Below are positions 1 to 12,300 of a stretch of 64,000 nt of DNA, one piece after another. The stretch is from Alnus glutinosa (lineage: Eukaryota > Streptophyta > Magnoliopsida > Fagales > Betulaceae), in contig NC_084889.1 in assembly GCF_958979055.1 (NCBI RefSeq), forward strand, positions 6,230,261 through 6,294,260, given 5' to 3'. Position numbers and translations under genes: made by a program. Position 1 is the stretch's first letter. Every line of letters starts with the position of its first letter. Below the pieces are notes generated by a model that was not told the origin of the DNA, made no database searches, and saw nothing but the letters and a program-made list of their open reading frames with translations.

Positions 1-2203
1 TCCCACGAAAAGGGCTCCACCTTATTGGTTCTGGGGCTCAGCTGCTTACGTGTTTGAAGCTTCTACACACGTAGCACGCTCGAACTGAAGAATCTGCAAT
101 GATAGAAGTGTCATTAAGTTGAATGATTTGTTAATTACTTGTATTAAGCAACAGGATCAAACTCATTATTAGTGATGTAACTGACAGGGTGGCACCTTGT
201 CCACCATATAAACGTGGATAACACAAAATAATTATTAAAAAGGAAAAAAAAACTACTTTATGGTCTTTCACATATTTGGACGCCAGATAATAAATATTGT
301 TCTTAATCCCACGTATTAAAATTATAAGAACAGTATGAAAATTAAAATGCTTGTTTTAAAACAAAATTGTAAATATTTCCGACATGTGAAAAATCGTGGT
401 CCAAGAAACTGCGTTTTAAATATAGTAACTGCGTTTTATGACTAATTTCTAATAGTGTAGGTTTTGAAATCATTAAACCAAACCGACAATAAATTGTGGC
501 TTTAAAACGGGGGTCTGCTATATGTACAGTTTTGAGTGTCGACCAATGTCGTAATTTTTTAAGGTTGCTTTGAACGATTTGTGGGACTACTCGTGGAGAT
601 TAGTAGTGCCCACAATCTGCAGTAGGGCACACATTCGAAATTCGCCACGTGCACATCGGTCGGGAACACTGGGCTCATGGATTATGACTTTCTAATTGGC
701 CGATCATGACAGCCGACAAGGAATTAAGTATCCAATGCCAGCGAGCAAAAGGTCATCTACCTCACATTGCAAATTTGCAAGGCTATGTTATTGATAGTAA
801 GGTGCAGTAACAAAATTATAATAAGTATATGTAATTTTATTTAATAGTTTATTTAATAGTTTATATATATATATTTTATTTTATTTTTTCTAATGAAAAA
901 ATTTGAAATTAAATGTAGATTATTGATAAAATTACAACATACATCCTATAGTTTTTTACAACACTTAAGTTAAATCCAAAGGCGATATACCTCCCCATAT
1001 ATGGCTAGCGAGGATCTACTCAAATAATTGACTCATCTAGTTAGTACCATGAGATCGATTGCATGTACGTATGAGTCTTCACTCAATTGATACACAAATT
1101 TTGCGGGCAAATTGTCTATTGCCCGTATAATCAGTCATATTGGGTGTGAATCATGTGATATAGGAATAATATTGTGATGTGAAGCTTCATATTTGTATAG
1201 GTTGCTTGCAACTAGCAAGTAGTGTTCAAATGTAATTAGAATTCCCTACAATCTCTTGTTCAAAATGTGGATGATTGTAAGGGTTTTGATTAGTTCTCGA
1301 CGGGTCTCTTGCCCGATTATAGGGGATATGAGAATTAACAGCTCAATCTCTCCATAAGCTACAAATACTACAAGTCAAATATTTTTCTTAGGTTATTTTA
1401 TAGAAGCTTATTCTATATTAGCTCATAAAGAGTGTTTTAATTGAGATCAATCAATGCACTGCCCAAAATGGAATGACTTGCGAATGCAACATAGAGTTCA
1501 GTACAAGGGCCAGTTGATGGCTCATGGCAATGAGAAGGAAAAATTGTGCAATTTCATTATTCTCTTTTACAGGGCATCAAAAGCCTTGCCAACCAAATGA
1601 AGGGAATGTTTCCCTTGGAGTGTAAGCTAACCCATCATATATATGTAAGGCTTTGCTCTTTCTCCAGTGGACCAGTTCTCTATCTCAAGAGATCGAAGTA
1701 GCTAGAGCGTGCGGGACAATTGTACAAGTAGGGTTGAGTTGCAGAAAAGACGTGTGTAAAAGCCAGTCCACTGTCTCGTCCCCCATGCCATTCACCATTC
1801 CACATTCTTCACAATTATTGATTCCTTCTCCTTTTTCTCCCTTCTACTTTTTACCTTTTCTTTTATATATACCAAGTGCTTCTTTTGCAAATAATTATAT
1901 CAATCAAAAGCAGCACATATACTTTGGCTAATGATGGGCAATACCACTAAACTTGATACGTTGGCATGCTTTAAAACATGAACAACTAATCAACACAATA
2001 ACCGGGTCCACGGCGGAACCAGGATTTGAGACGAAACCAACATAATTTAAAAAATATTTTCTTTTAGGATAAAAAAAATAAAATTGAAGGAGACAAACTC
2101 ATAAAAAAGAAAATTAAAATTAAAGAGATTTTTAAAAATTTTAGGGGTTTGTAAAGACGTGCTCATCAGTTGAGTAGAATATAGGTAGAATGGTGGTATA
2201 TTA
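1..2203. other. Gene-free AT-rich sequence
   Basis: No coding region with plant-like exon structure is visible on either strand. The short open frames here have no recognisable domains and biased low-complexity composition. Around 1990-2130 there is a stretch resembling a degraded TE (a 'gcggaaccaggatttg' start followed by A-rich sequence), similar in style to 7925-8060, but no ends can be defined. Confidence 0.5.
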
Positions 2204-2212
2204 TATAAAATT

Positions 2213-2552
2213 GGGATAAATATATTTTAGCCTCTCAAACTACCACTATTTTTTTTCGAATGGCCCCCCAAACTACCACTTTCTTATTTTTTGGCCACAT
2301 CCGTCCATTTCTGTCGTCAATTTTAAACAGAAATTCGAAAATACCCCTCATACACTTTGAAATTTCCACGGTTAAAATAGTGGTATTTTTGAGTTTTTGA
2401 CCAATTTCTGTTAGAATTGACGGCATAAATAGACGGATAGGGCAAAAAAATCAGAAAGTGGTAGTTTGAGGGGCCGGAATCTAAGCATTGATAGTTTAAG
2501 AGACTATTAAAAAAAATGGTGGTAGTTTGAGGGGTTAAAATATATTTAACCC
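2213..2552. mobile_element. Mutator-type MITE, 340 bp, with 9 bp TSD
   Basis: The element starts GGGATAAATATATTTTAG and its last bases, reverse-complemented, read GGGTTAAATATATTTTAA. Both arms continue into 'CTCAAACTACCAC', giving terminal inverted repeats of about 35 bp; further internal copies of the CAAACTACCAC motif lie on both arms. It is flanked by an exact 9 bp direct repeat TATAAAATT (2204-2212 and 2553-2561). A 9 bp target duplication with long inverted ends is the signature of the Mutator superfamily. No transposase is encoded, so it is non-autonomous; open frames inside it are not genes. Confidence 0.85.
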
Positions 2553-2561
2553 TATAAAATT

Positions 2562-3852
2562 ACTCTTACTAAAAAGCAAAAGCATTAACTGACAGGTTAA
2601 AAGACAAAATATTGAAAATTATTTTGGCGTTTATGCAAAGTCAAAGCAGTTTTCAAAAAAAAAACAGTAAAAATAATAATTTAGAAAGTGTTATCTAATG
2701 AACACGGCATATTATTGTAAATGCATGTTAAAAGTGTAAGCAATGAGATTTCCATGGGGATGCACTGTAGCCTCTAACCGACAAAGTTTGCATAACATGC
2801 ATTGTTGAACTAAGGTTGGTAATTCGTGGGGTAAAGGCGGACACCATTGAAGCCTCGGACTTTCCACTTTCCAGCCATATTTAAACCAACGTCCGACTGG
2901 CGGTCAAAAGAATAAGCAAATAGAATAAGGAATCCTTCCATCTCGGCCGGCGGCTTCTTTGCTTGCTTTTTTGAGTTAACTTAGAAAAAACCCCAGTAGA
3001 GCTAGCAGCCTAGCAGCCTAGGGCAGGTAGAATTGTGCTGAATTTCATGAAATTGAAAGAGTCAAATAATAGCAACACCGACGCCATAGATATTAATAAA
3101 TCAAGTGAAAATAAATGATGAGGAAAATCAGTACTTTAGAAAGCTATCTTTAAGATAATATTGATAAATGATGGTTCCAATGACAATCCTACGATCTTAA
3201 GCCATGTTTGTACTATTATTATTCCACAAGTATAATTATTTGTCTAAATTTAAAAAAATTTATGTAGATAATTATGAAATATCATTTATGGACCCATCTG
3301 ATTCGATAAATAATTAAACAATTAATTTTTTATTTAATCAATTAAATTCCATAAATCGACCATCAAAATCATCTCCTCAAATATTATAAAATTCAAAAAA
3401 TAATTGTAGAAGAATCCATGTTTGACTTGTTTGTTAACAATTTTGTTTTCTTTTTTATTTTTACGTACAAGACATTAAAGCAACAAAATACTTTTTAAAA
3501 CATAAAAACCTGGTATTACTTTTATATCACTTCAGAACCTGTAGTTAATATATAATATTATGTATCCGACTATATAATTAACAGTTAATGATATCATTAT
3601 CATCTATCAACCTCAAATTAATCTATATAAACAAATACTTCATTTTAGTACACACTCCATTGAACTCTGTCCTCATCAACATTATGGATAAGGGTGTTGA
3701 AAATGGTTATCCCCTATTGCATAACCTTTTGCCATCTCCCTGTACCTAAATCTTTAAAAAAGAAGAATTAGGTGGGGGTTGAACTTTACCTTTACTTTCC
3801 CATGCCACCATTTGTTCGCTGTGCGAAAGTTACACCAGAATTAGTCGGTGCA
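2562..3852. other. Intergenic, nothing recognised
   Basis: AT-rich sequence without a supported gene. It contains scattered short A/T runs and no repeat with definable ends. Confidence 0.5.
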
Positions 3853-4312
3853 TTAGGCCATCTCCAGCAGTTGGAGTTAAAATAGCTAGTCAAAAAGTAC
3901 AAATCTCTACTTTAACCACTGACTATCTTAAAAACACTCCAACAATAATCTTTATTCCACTCTTCATTTTTTTTAAATATTATTTTTTAATCTTTTTCTT
4001 TATTTTTCATTTTTTTTTCACTTCTCCCTCTCCCTCTCACTCTCCGGTCTCCCCCAACCCCCAACCCCGACCCATCTCCCCAACCCCAACCCCAACCCGC
4101 CGCCGCAGCCGATGGGACCCCCAACTGGACTCCAACACAGACAACGCCAACAATACTCAAAACGGTGACGATTCGGGCAGCGTCTCTGCCACTTCAGCCT
4201 ATGTTTTGATCAATCCGAAGTCTGAACGGTCGTTGTCGATGGTTCTTAGAGACCACCGCGACACAATCGAAATCGCTGGAAATTTTCCACGCTGCCAATT
4301 CCCTTCACCACC

Positions 4313-4562
4313 ATGTGGAGGAGGAGCTCACTGAGTCTCTCTTCCAAACTCCTCCACTCAAACCCTTGCAACCCTCTCGTTTCCACCTCATGCGGCGTCG
4401 TTCGGACGCCGATCCCTATCCCTCACCTCTACTCCGCGTCTTCGGAATCGTTCAATCTAGGGTTTCCGAAGCCCGATGGGACCGTTGATCTCTCTTCCAT
4501 GGCCGTCGGATCGGTGGCTAGGGTTCGCCAAGTCGCCGACCTCGCTCGCCATTACAACGTCT
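4313..4562 (+). pseudogene. COX10: Captured fragment resembling COX10 exon 1 (protoheme IX farnesyltransferase)
   Basis: Translation from the ATG at 4313 begins MWRRSSLSLSSKLLHS, has a Ser/Leu/Arg-rich mitochondrial presequence character, and continues to [14 protein letters not shown]. This resembles the N-terminus of plant COX10 (haem O synthase of the mitochondrial inner membrane), which also starts MWRRS and has a similar xxLxxHY segment before its first membrane helix. The frame then runs into unrelated sequence ([12 protein letters not shown]) and none of the nine membrane helices or DxxxD motifs follow, so it is only a fragment. It lies entirely inside the TE at 3856-5078. The phrase 'gtctctgccacttcagc' occurs at both about 4181 and 4560, on either side of the fragment, possibly marking capture junctions. 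The identification is from memory of the family and is moderate. Confidence 0.5.
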
Positions 4563-4662
4563 CTGCCACTTCAGCTCCCCGATTTCATGAAGGAACTCAC
4601 CGGAGGTATTGAATTCGATCCCGAAATCCAAGATCTGAATAGTAGGCTTTTAGAGATTAGTC

Positions 4663-4836
4663 GGATGGAGAGGGAGACCGGTTCCAGGATTGTGATTTGG
4701 GGGAAAGGGTCGGTGAAGAGGATGGAGAGGGAGACTGGTTCCAAGATTGTGATTTGGAGGAAAGGGTCGGTGAAGAGGATGGAGAGGGAGACGGGTTCCA
4801 AGACTGTGATTTGGGGAAACAGTCGGTGAAGGAGGG
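4663..4836 (+). repeat. 57 bp tandem repeat, three copies
   Basis: Units begin GGATGGAGAGGGAGAC at 4663, 4720 and 4777. The period of 57 bp is 19 codons, so an open frame is kept through all three copies (repeat unit ERETGSxxVIWxxGSVKRM in one frame). It lies inside the Harbinger-like element. Confidence 0.85.
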
Positions 4837-4923
4837 TAGGTTGCAACAGAAGAGGGATTGGAGAAAGAGAGAGGGAGAGGGAGAGGGAGGGAGAGGGAGA
4901 GAGAAAAAATTAATAAAAAATGT

Positions 4924-4979
4924 CTAAACACATGAACAGTGAATAGCCAATGTTGGCTATTTACTGTTCATGTGTTTAG
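4924..4979. repeat. 56 bp near-perfect palindrome in TE end
   Basis: Two 27 nt arms (starting CTAAACACATGAACAGT) with a 2 nt centre TG and a single mismatch. It is the subterminal hairpin of the element ending at 5078. The related element at 45323-46352 has a different palindrome in the equivalent place. Confidence 0.9.
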
Positions 4980-5081
4980 AAAAATGGTTAAAGTAACCAT
5001 TCTGTTGGAGAAGAAAAAAAAGCAAAAAAAGTTAAATATGACTTTTTGGTTAAAATAGAGCTTCTGTTGGAGATGGCCTTA

Positions 5082-8000
5082 GCCATTAAGGACAAAGGAG
5101 GGTGGGGGGGGGGCTAGGGGCTACCTTTAGAGAATGTGACAGTCCAATAATTTTGAAGAAAATAGGTGGTCATCTTCACAAATCATGTCCTTGTTTGATA
5201 TGATGTCTCGTTGCCTGACAATTCAATGCCCCAATGCCAAGACAACCCATTTAGACAAGGATGCCTTCATCAATGTTGCTCGCCGACACTCCCCCCTCCC
5301 CCCTCCCCCCAACTTAATTTATTCCACCAAAGCAAGCAGTATTATGATTAAATCTTTGTTTATCCCTCAGTTTAGCTTATCTAAATTATTTTCTGCCAAA
5401 AAAATATTAGTATGTCCTTACTTAATCGATATAATAAGTATAGTCTGTGCTTAAAATATGCTCCCCTTACCTAAGTGCAAAGTACTTGGCCCGTCTAGTT
5501 TACATATACTTTAACAAATTCATTGACCAAAATTATAAAATAAAGTTATTTAGTAAACGACAATATAATTGTTATGTAACTTATATGATGGGCTAGTGAT
5601 CAGTACTTAATTTTCACAGTCATATCATCTAATTTTTATATGACCGTATAACAATTTACATTATCAAATATATTAATAAACAATAAAACACTTTTTCAAA
5701 CAAAAAAAAAAAAAAAAAAAACCTTCCAAAATACATTATCAAATATATCTCTTAAAATTTGCCAATTTTGTTTAACTTATTATTAATTTGGTCACAATAA
5801 ATATACAAAAATAAATGGACAGAGTACCTGTAGGAGAAGCATCAGACGGTCCACTTTGCCCAAATCTTTTAGAGCTGTCACAATCATTGCCAAAGGAAAA
5901 ACCATACGCATGTATGTGAAAGAGGACAACATATTTACCCAATAAACCTGCTTTTTTTTCTGCCAATCCGCAATAATTCCACATATGCATTTGTCATTTG
6001 ACGTATCCATAAGGCATTAAGGCACATCACGTCACTGAATTGACAACAATCATATGACCCGCCCAACAAGCTGTTGCCATTTATTTTAACATAAAAACAG
6101 ATGGCAATCCTATAGTAATTCATAGGCTTTTTGCCTTTAATTGTTCGCTCATGTGTCCCTAAACTACCTCATTTATATATTGTGCTTATGAAATGATGTA
6201 CTCAACCGTCTTCAACCACTATTTTCTTACAAAAAAAAATCCTAATGTTAGTCAAAATCATTAAATCAAACGAAATATGCTTCTTTTTTTTTTTTTTTTT
6301 TTTACATAAATGATGAAAATAACCTAAAAAAATATAAAACTAAATGAAAAGTAGTTGTATTTGAATTAGATTTAATTATTGATTTTCAAATTAGTTTATT
6401 TATCGTGTAAATGTCAGCACCTAGTGTAATTGTCACATCACCAAATTTCAAATCATAAGTATAAAACAAAAAACAAAAAACAAAAAAATTTCCTCTCAAT
6501 TTGTCGAAGCGTGGGTTAGGCAATCGCTATCAGAGGGTTAGGTGGCTAAGAATATTCATGAATCATAAGTATTGAGAAAAATCCAGTTTGTTTTCGAGAA
6601 AGAAGAAAAAACGAAGCGTACGCCAGGAGAAAATTATGCAAATACATGTTTGACTCATGGGAACTAAACTTTTAATATGAAAATAATTGACCTGCCAGAG
6701 CTAATACACATGCAATGAGGGAAACTAAATTAACTAAACGTGACAAGAAAATAAGAGTAAAAGATAAACAAGTCATGTACCTAACCTTACCTAATAGGTT
6801 CATTAAAAAAAATGCTCACATAACCAGGTCAATGCCTAAAAAAAAAACACCCTATATATATATGTTGATGCTGGTTTGTTAATCTGTCAAAACCCAACTA
6901 CTGCCTATTAGCACTAATGGACCTGCACCGTACCTGTTTCTCAAGAGGTTTTTGGTGTAATTTTTTACAATTTAAACTCGATCATCCTTCTTCTTCTTTT
7001 TTTCTTTTTAAATTTTTTTTTTTTAATAAATGTAACCTTTTGGGTTGAACCAAAAGCATTTTATAGGTTTAATTATTTATGCGGTTCAATTGCAATGTTG
7101 GCGAGTAGATACTTTGAAGGATAATTTTTGTTTCAGCAAAAAATTAAAAAGTTACATTCATGTCATCCAAAAGAATATAGATGTAATTTTTTTATTATAT
7201 TTAAAAAAAGAAGAAAAAGTCAAGTTTAATTAAATATAATATTATATTCATAAATAAGTTCGTAAATACGAAACTTTATATAAATATGTATAAATATATC
7301 TTATGATATATATATAAAAAATAAAAATAAAAAATTGTATTTGACCCTTCAAACTTTAATTTTCTACGCTTCACCCTTTCATTTCGCTGCATTGCACCAT
7401 TCATTACAAAGGGCTTTTTTTAAAAAAATAATAATAAAATAAATAAATTTAAGTTATTTGTTAATATTTTTTTATTTTAAAACATGAAAAAAAAGCTTTA
7501 GGTAACAACCTCATTATTATTTTTTTTTTTTTTCTCTCGGAGGAGATACTGTAATCAACCAACTTTGTTCCACCCCTATTTATACTCTCCTATTTATATT
7601 TTCAAAAAAGAGAATTGCTAGAGTAATGTAATGCTAGAAGAGTAGTGTTATTTGGCAGATGAATGATGTGATAATGAAAATTAATTATTAAATTAACACT
7701 CGAAAAAAATGGTTAATTTTTACTCAAATGTCATTTCAATTGTATATCGGTCTATTAAATAACATTATTTATGCTAGAAAAAATCACATTTTTATCACGT
7801 CTCTTCGATCCTTTTTTTTGTTCCTTTAATTGAAATTGATAAAAAAAAATTTTTAACAATGTAAAATAATTAGAAAATAAAAACATAATTTTTATAATTA
7901 CTCGAACTAATGCTAATATCACAACATGCGGGGTGAATTAGAATTTGAGATAAGGGGGACAAAACTAAAAAATGAAGATCTTTAAGGGCAAAAAATTAAT

Positions 8001-8500
8001 TTTGAGGGGTTGAATTCATTAAAATAAAATTAATAAAAAAAAAAATTTAAGACAAATTTTAATTTTTTTTTTCCTAACATGTATGCCGTTTAGGGGTGGC
8101 AATTCGTGTTCGCGTATTGGATTCAATTCGTGTCGAGATATGAGTATAAAACTATATAAATCAACCTTAACCTAACTCAATTAATTAAACGGGTCTAATT
8201 TTTCGACCTTAATTTTTTTTTTTTTTTTATAATTTTAATTCATATCTAATTTACAAAAATTATCAGGTCTAATACTGTCTACCCCTGCCGAGCCATTTTG
8301 GCGGCTTGTAAACTGTAAACTGTAAAGGTAAAGCCATTTTTCCTCCTCTGTGAAGGCAGGCATTTATTCCGGGTGTGGGTAGCAGGCCCATAGCAGTAGT
8401 ACTATCTGCAAGTCACTGGGCAGCGGCATTCAAGATCGACTATCTCTTTCCGGTGCACCTCTCTCTCGTACAACTAAAAACCTCAGAAAAAAGCGTTCCC
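5082..8500. other. Gene-free AT-rich region with decayed repeats
   Basis: No gene is supported. Overlapping minus-strand open frames at 5772-6123 give three different short proteins without a recognisable domain. There is a 17 bp direct repeat TACATTATCAAATATAT (5657-5673 and 5732-5748) around a 20-A run. Around 8092-8180 the phrase 'ggggtggcaattcgtgtt' followed by 'cgtgtcgagatatgagt' resembles the start of a common plant TE family, but its ends are not visible. Confidence 0.45.
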
Positions 8501-8589
8501 TCTTGAGCCTAATTTGGACAAATGGCCGAGATTATGCGCAACTCTCTCGCTCTCGCCCACGCGTGACACTCCTTTCTCTTTTGGTACTT

Positions 8590-9393
8590 TCACACACACT
8601 CTCTCTCTCTCTCTCACATTTGACACAGTACAAGTGTGAGAGAAGTGCATGTCAAAAGTACCAAAATAGCCTTCACCATGACCACCACAGCGCCACCCAC
8701 CAAGTCCAATGTGATTAAGAGTGATGGTAGATACGGTTTAATGGACATGGATGTATAACCATATGTCGTTGATGGTATAGATGACATAGATACATCCATC
8801 ATCATATATGCATCAGATAACACACACCACCTGATCCCTTCTTGTCCACTTTGTCATGTCTCTGTCCGTATCTCGTCCCTTCTTTCTCATGCGTTGAATT
8901 TTCAACCATTTCCTACTCTTAGATTCTCTCTCTCTCTCTCTCTCTCTCTCCTATATATTTTTTTCATGCACTTCACAGATCGAGACCACCACAGGTTCGC
9001 AACCCATCTGTTAGCGAAGCCGGGGTCGTCTTGCAAGAAAAGAATCATTTAGTACCACACCCAACCGATTACTTTCTTTTTTATATTTTTAATTCCGCGC
9101 CAGTGGAATATTTTATTTGCTTTCCTTTTGTTTACATAATTATTTCTGATTCGCCTCTCTCTCTCTCTCTCTCTCTTATATCTCTCGTTGTATGTTCATT
9201 CTATAATGTGGGGGTGGGTGTTTCTTGTAATGGGTGCCTGAGAGAGTGGGCAAAAGGGCAGAGGAAGAAGCTACGGGAAAAGGAAAACAAGAAGGCGAAA
9301 CTGTGTTATTTGTGGGCTTTTGAGTGATGAGAGAGGCTGAGAGGGAGGTTTGGTAAAGTGGTTGTCTCTGATTTTGAAGGCTCTAAGGCTCTG
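8590..9393 (+). promoter_or_regulatory. CESA promoter and 5' UTR region with CT microsatellites
   Basis: The region just upstream of the cellulose synthase start codon holds three pure CT/TC tracts (about 8595-8615, 8928-8951 and 9154-9176). A TATA-like sequence CTATATATTTT lies at about 8952-8962, directly after the second tract, which would put transcription start near 8985 and give a 5' UTR of roughly 400 nt. CT-rich tracts around the start are typical of plant core promoters. The exact start and any 5' UTR intron cannot be fixed from the sequence. Confidence 0.5.
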
Positions 9394-12300
9394 ATGGATA
9401 CCAAAGGACGACTTATTGCTGGTTCTCACAACAGGAATGAGTTTATTCTGATCAATGCTGATGAAATTGCCCGAGTAAGTCCTTTTGTTCATGATTTTCT
9501 CATTGCGTCTCTCAACTTCTCTGAAGAAAAGTGTGCTATTTTTACTTCTTTTACCGGTCTATTAGCTATTTGTCCACACCCTTCTGTGGAATTTGAAGCC
9601 AAGTGCTCGTTTTGGGACTTGCATGGGTCTGTTCCTGAAATAACATACATTGGCTTTTTCTTTCTAATTTCTGAACTTCTTCCCCTCTATTTTTGGCCGT
9701 TTTCTTCTGGGTAGGCGTTTCTTTTTTCTTTGTTCTTTTCGTTGTGATATTTTTTTCCCCCTCTCTGATCTTCTCTTTAAGCTACAATTACTGATCTGGG
9801 TAGGTTTCTTTTTCGTATTTTCGTGTATGTTTTGGAGTATTTTTCAGCCTCGTAAAACCTATCTCTGTATTTCTTTGGTTTGGAGAGAGAGGCAATACTG
9901 GAAAATGTTTACTTTCTTTTTCAATTTTTCCGGGAGGAACATGTTCATGTAATGCCCGGAGTGAAAAAAAGCGTTCACTTATTGATTCTTGTTCTTTCTC
10001 TTAGTTTCTAGACTTCAGAGCCGGTCAATGAAAACATTGCATGAAAGTTTTCAATTTTGTTTTCCCCCAGTGTATTAATATTGTTTTCACTAACTTTTTA
10101 GTGTTATTATTAGTCTCTCTCTTTCTTTCTTTCTTTTTATTTTTTATTTTTTTGTTGAAGCAGCTTAAATTTCTGTTGGGTACTTTTGAATTTCTGACTC
10201 ATGATCTCGTGGAGATTAACAGTTAACATTGCTATGGCTATGGCGAGTCTCAGGTGACCTCCGTTAAAGAACTGAGCGGGCAGATTTGCCAGATCTGTGG
10301 GGATGAGATAGAGATTACAGTCAATGGCGAGCCATTTATTGCCTGCAACGAATGTGCCTTTCCGATGTGCAGACCTTGCTATGAGTATGAAAGAAGAGAA
10401 GGCAATCAGGCCTGCCCTCAGTGCAAAACCAGATTCAAGCGCATCAAAGGTGAGACTTTCCCATTTTTGGTTGACCTCGATCGGTTTTTCCAGTAATAAT
10501 TTCGACTAACAATGCAAGCAATTCCAGGGTGTCCTAGAGTTGAAGGCGATGAAGAAGAGGATGATACCGATGATTTGGAGAACGAGTTTGATATTGGGAG
10601 CAACTCTCACCACCTTGCTGAGGCCATGCTCTCTGCTCGCCTTAATGTCGGCCGTGGTTTCCAAGCCACGATTGCCACACCCTCGGAGCTGGATTCTGCC
10701 TCTGTTGCTCCAGATATCCCTCTCCTGACCTATGGCGGCCATGAGGTGAAATTTTGATATAGCAATCTGATTGTTCTCTTTTTGTTCTTATCATTTTTAT
10801 GATTCTTGCGTTTGATACTGATTGTTTATGGTTAAGGATGCTGGAATATCTTCTGACAAGCACGCTCTTATTATTCCCCCATTTATGAGTCGTGGAAACC
10901 GGGTCCATCCGATGCCGATTTCTGACTCTTCTGTGTCCAGTAAGTTTGGTAAATTTGAACAGCTGTGATAATTGTGAACGGTTTGCTGATGTTTATAGCT
11001 GTTGATGATGCAGGTCAACCCAGACCATTGGATCCTAAGAAAGACTTAGCTGTGTATGGGTATGGAACTGTTGCATGGAAGGAGCGAATGGAGGAGTGGA
11101 AAAAGAAGCAAAATGAAAAACTTCAGGTGGTTAAGCACCAAGGCGGAGACAGCGGTAGAAACCATGATGGAGATGAACCAGATGATCCTGATTTGCCCAT
11201 GTAGGTGCATTTTTCATCCTCCTTTATAAAAAGTAATTGTATTGCTGGGTCTTGACTTTTTTATTTTATTCTTAAATAATGAAATTGGCATTTTAAACTG
11301 TAGTTCTTGATTTGTTTCATTAGTTGAACTGTTCATAGAATTGCAAAACCCAGGCCAAGAGTTTGATTGTTAATTGTAGTTCAAATGACACTTCCTCCCC
11401 TCCTAAGAGTTGGTGAAGGTGAGGTCATAGGTTTAAGACTCATTGGGTCAGCGTGCAACATCCAAATTTAAGAAATAAAATTTCTAATTACTATCCATCG
11501 GATATATTTTGTATAATCTGTTTCTTTCTAACTATCATCTTTACTTGGGTGTTTGAAGGCAGCTGTATTGGAAAGCAACTGGCCTCAAATCTGCGTTTAA
11601 CTAAAATAAATACTCATGCCAAGCACTCAAATGATATACATATTGAAGAACAGTATTCATGTTTAAAGAGCAATATCTTTACAACTAGAACAATCACTAG
11701 TTGCTTGAGAACGCTGATTTTTAGTTGTTTAAGATTTTCATTTATGGTTAAAAGAGATGGGAGCTTGCGTTCAAGAATAAAGGCAAATAAGAATGATAAT
11801 CAATCTCTCAACTTATCCTTGTTTCTCTTCAACTGCAAAGTTCAAGAGCTATTTGAGAAAACATAGAGATCTGGTTAAACCATTCAATACATCAAGAAAG
11901 TTTTCAGCTTAAAAGATTGAAAATGTAAATGACAGATGTAATTTGCTGGTGTAATATGATGATATCATCGCCATAGTAAGAATAAAAAGCTAAAATGATT
12001 TATTAGACTTATTATGACCATTGCATTCATTAAGTAATGCTCTGGACCGGCTGTACAAAATCACAAATAGGCGATGGCAACCAGCCATGCATGTTGACAA
12101 AGTATGTAAACAAAAATGAGACCCAGTTTGGTGGTAGTTTGGGACCAATGCTATTTTCATGTCTGCAACTCAGAAATTTTTTTTTAATAATGCATGGGCC
12201 ATTGCCGAGTTTGAGAAGTTGCCCCTTGACTCGATATCTGATATCTTAAACCTGGTCATGAGTTACAAAATCGATAAACTAAGAAGGGAGTTTACCTTTG

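Larger units (their letters stand above)
3856..5078. mobile_element. Pack-type PIF/Harbinger-like element
   Basis: The left end is GGCCATCTCCAGCAG and the right end, reverse-complemented, is GGCCATCTCCAACAG. The element is flanked by a 3 bp duplication TTA (3853-3855 and 5079-5081), as in PIF/Harbinger transposons. Subterminal sequence next to the left end (taaaatagctag...aaaagtacaaat) is shared with the element at 45323-46352, so both belong to one family. No transposase is present. The interior is much more GC-rich than its surroundings and includes what looks like a host-gene exon (4313-4562), a 57 bp tandem repeat and a near-perfect 56 bp palindrome next to the right end. Confidence 0.75.

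Noticed and set aside
1653..1931. 92-codon plus-strand open frame
   Set aside because: No domain, Pro/Phe/Ser-rich low complexity, no splice context or conservation clue; chance frame.
4571..4931. Long minus-strand frames rich in LSLPLPLPL / HPLHRPFP
   Set aside because: They are antisense translations of the 57 bp tandem repeat and the GAGGGA tract inside the TE.
5657..5748. 17 bp direct repeat around A20 as a third ultra-short retroinsertion
   Set aside because: Ten non-A bases separate the A-run from the second repeat, so it does not fit a tail directly followed by a target duplication.
5772..6123. Three overlapping minus-strand open frames that could be one frameshifted gene
   Set aside because: The peptides do not resemble any family I know in any frame combination, and the flanking T-rich sequence gives no gene signals.
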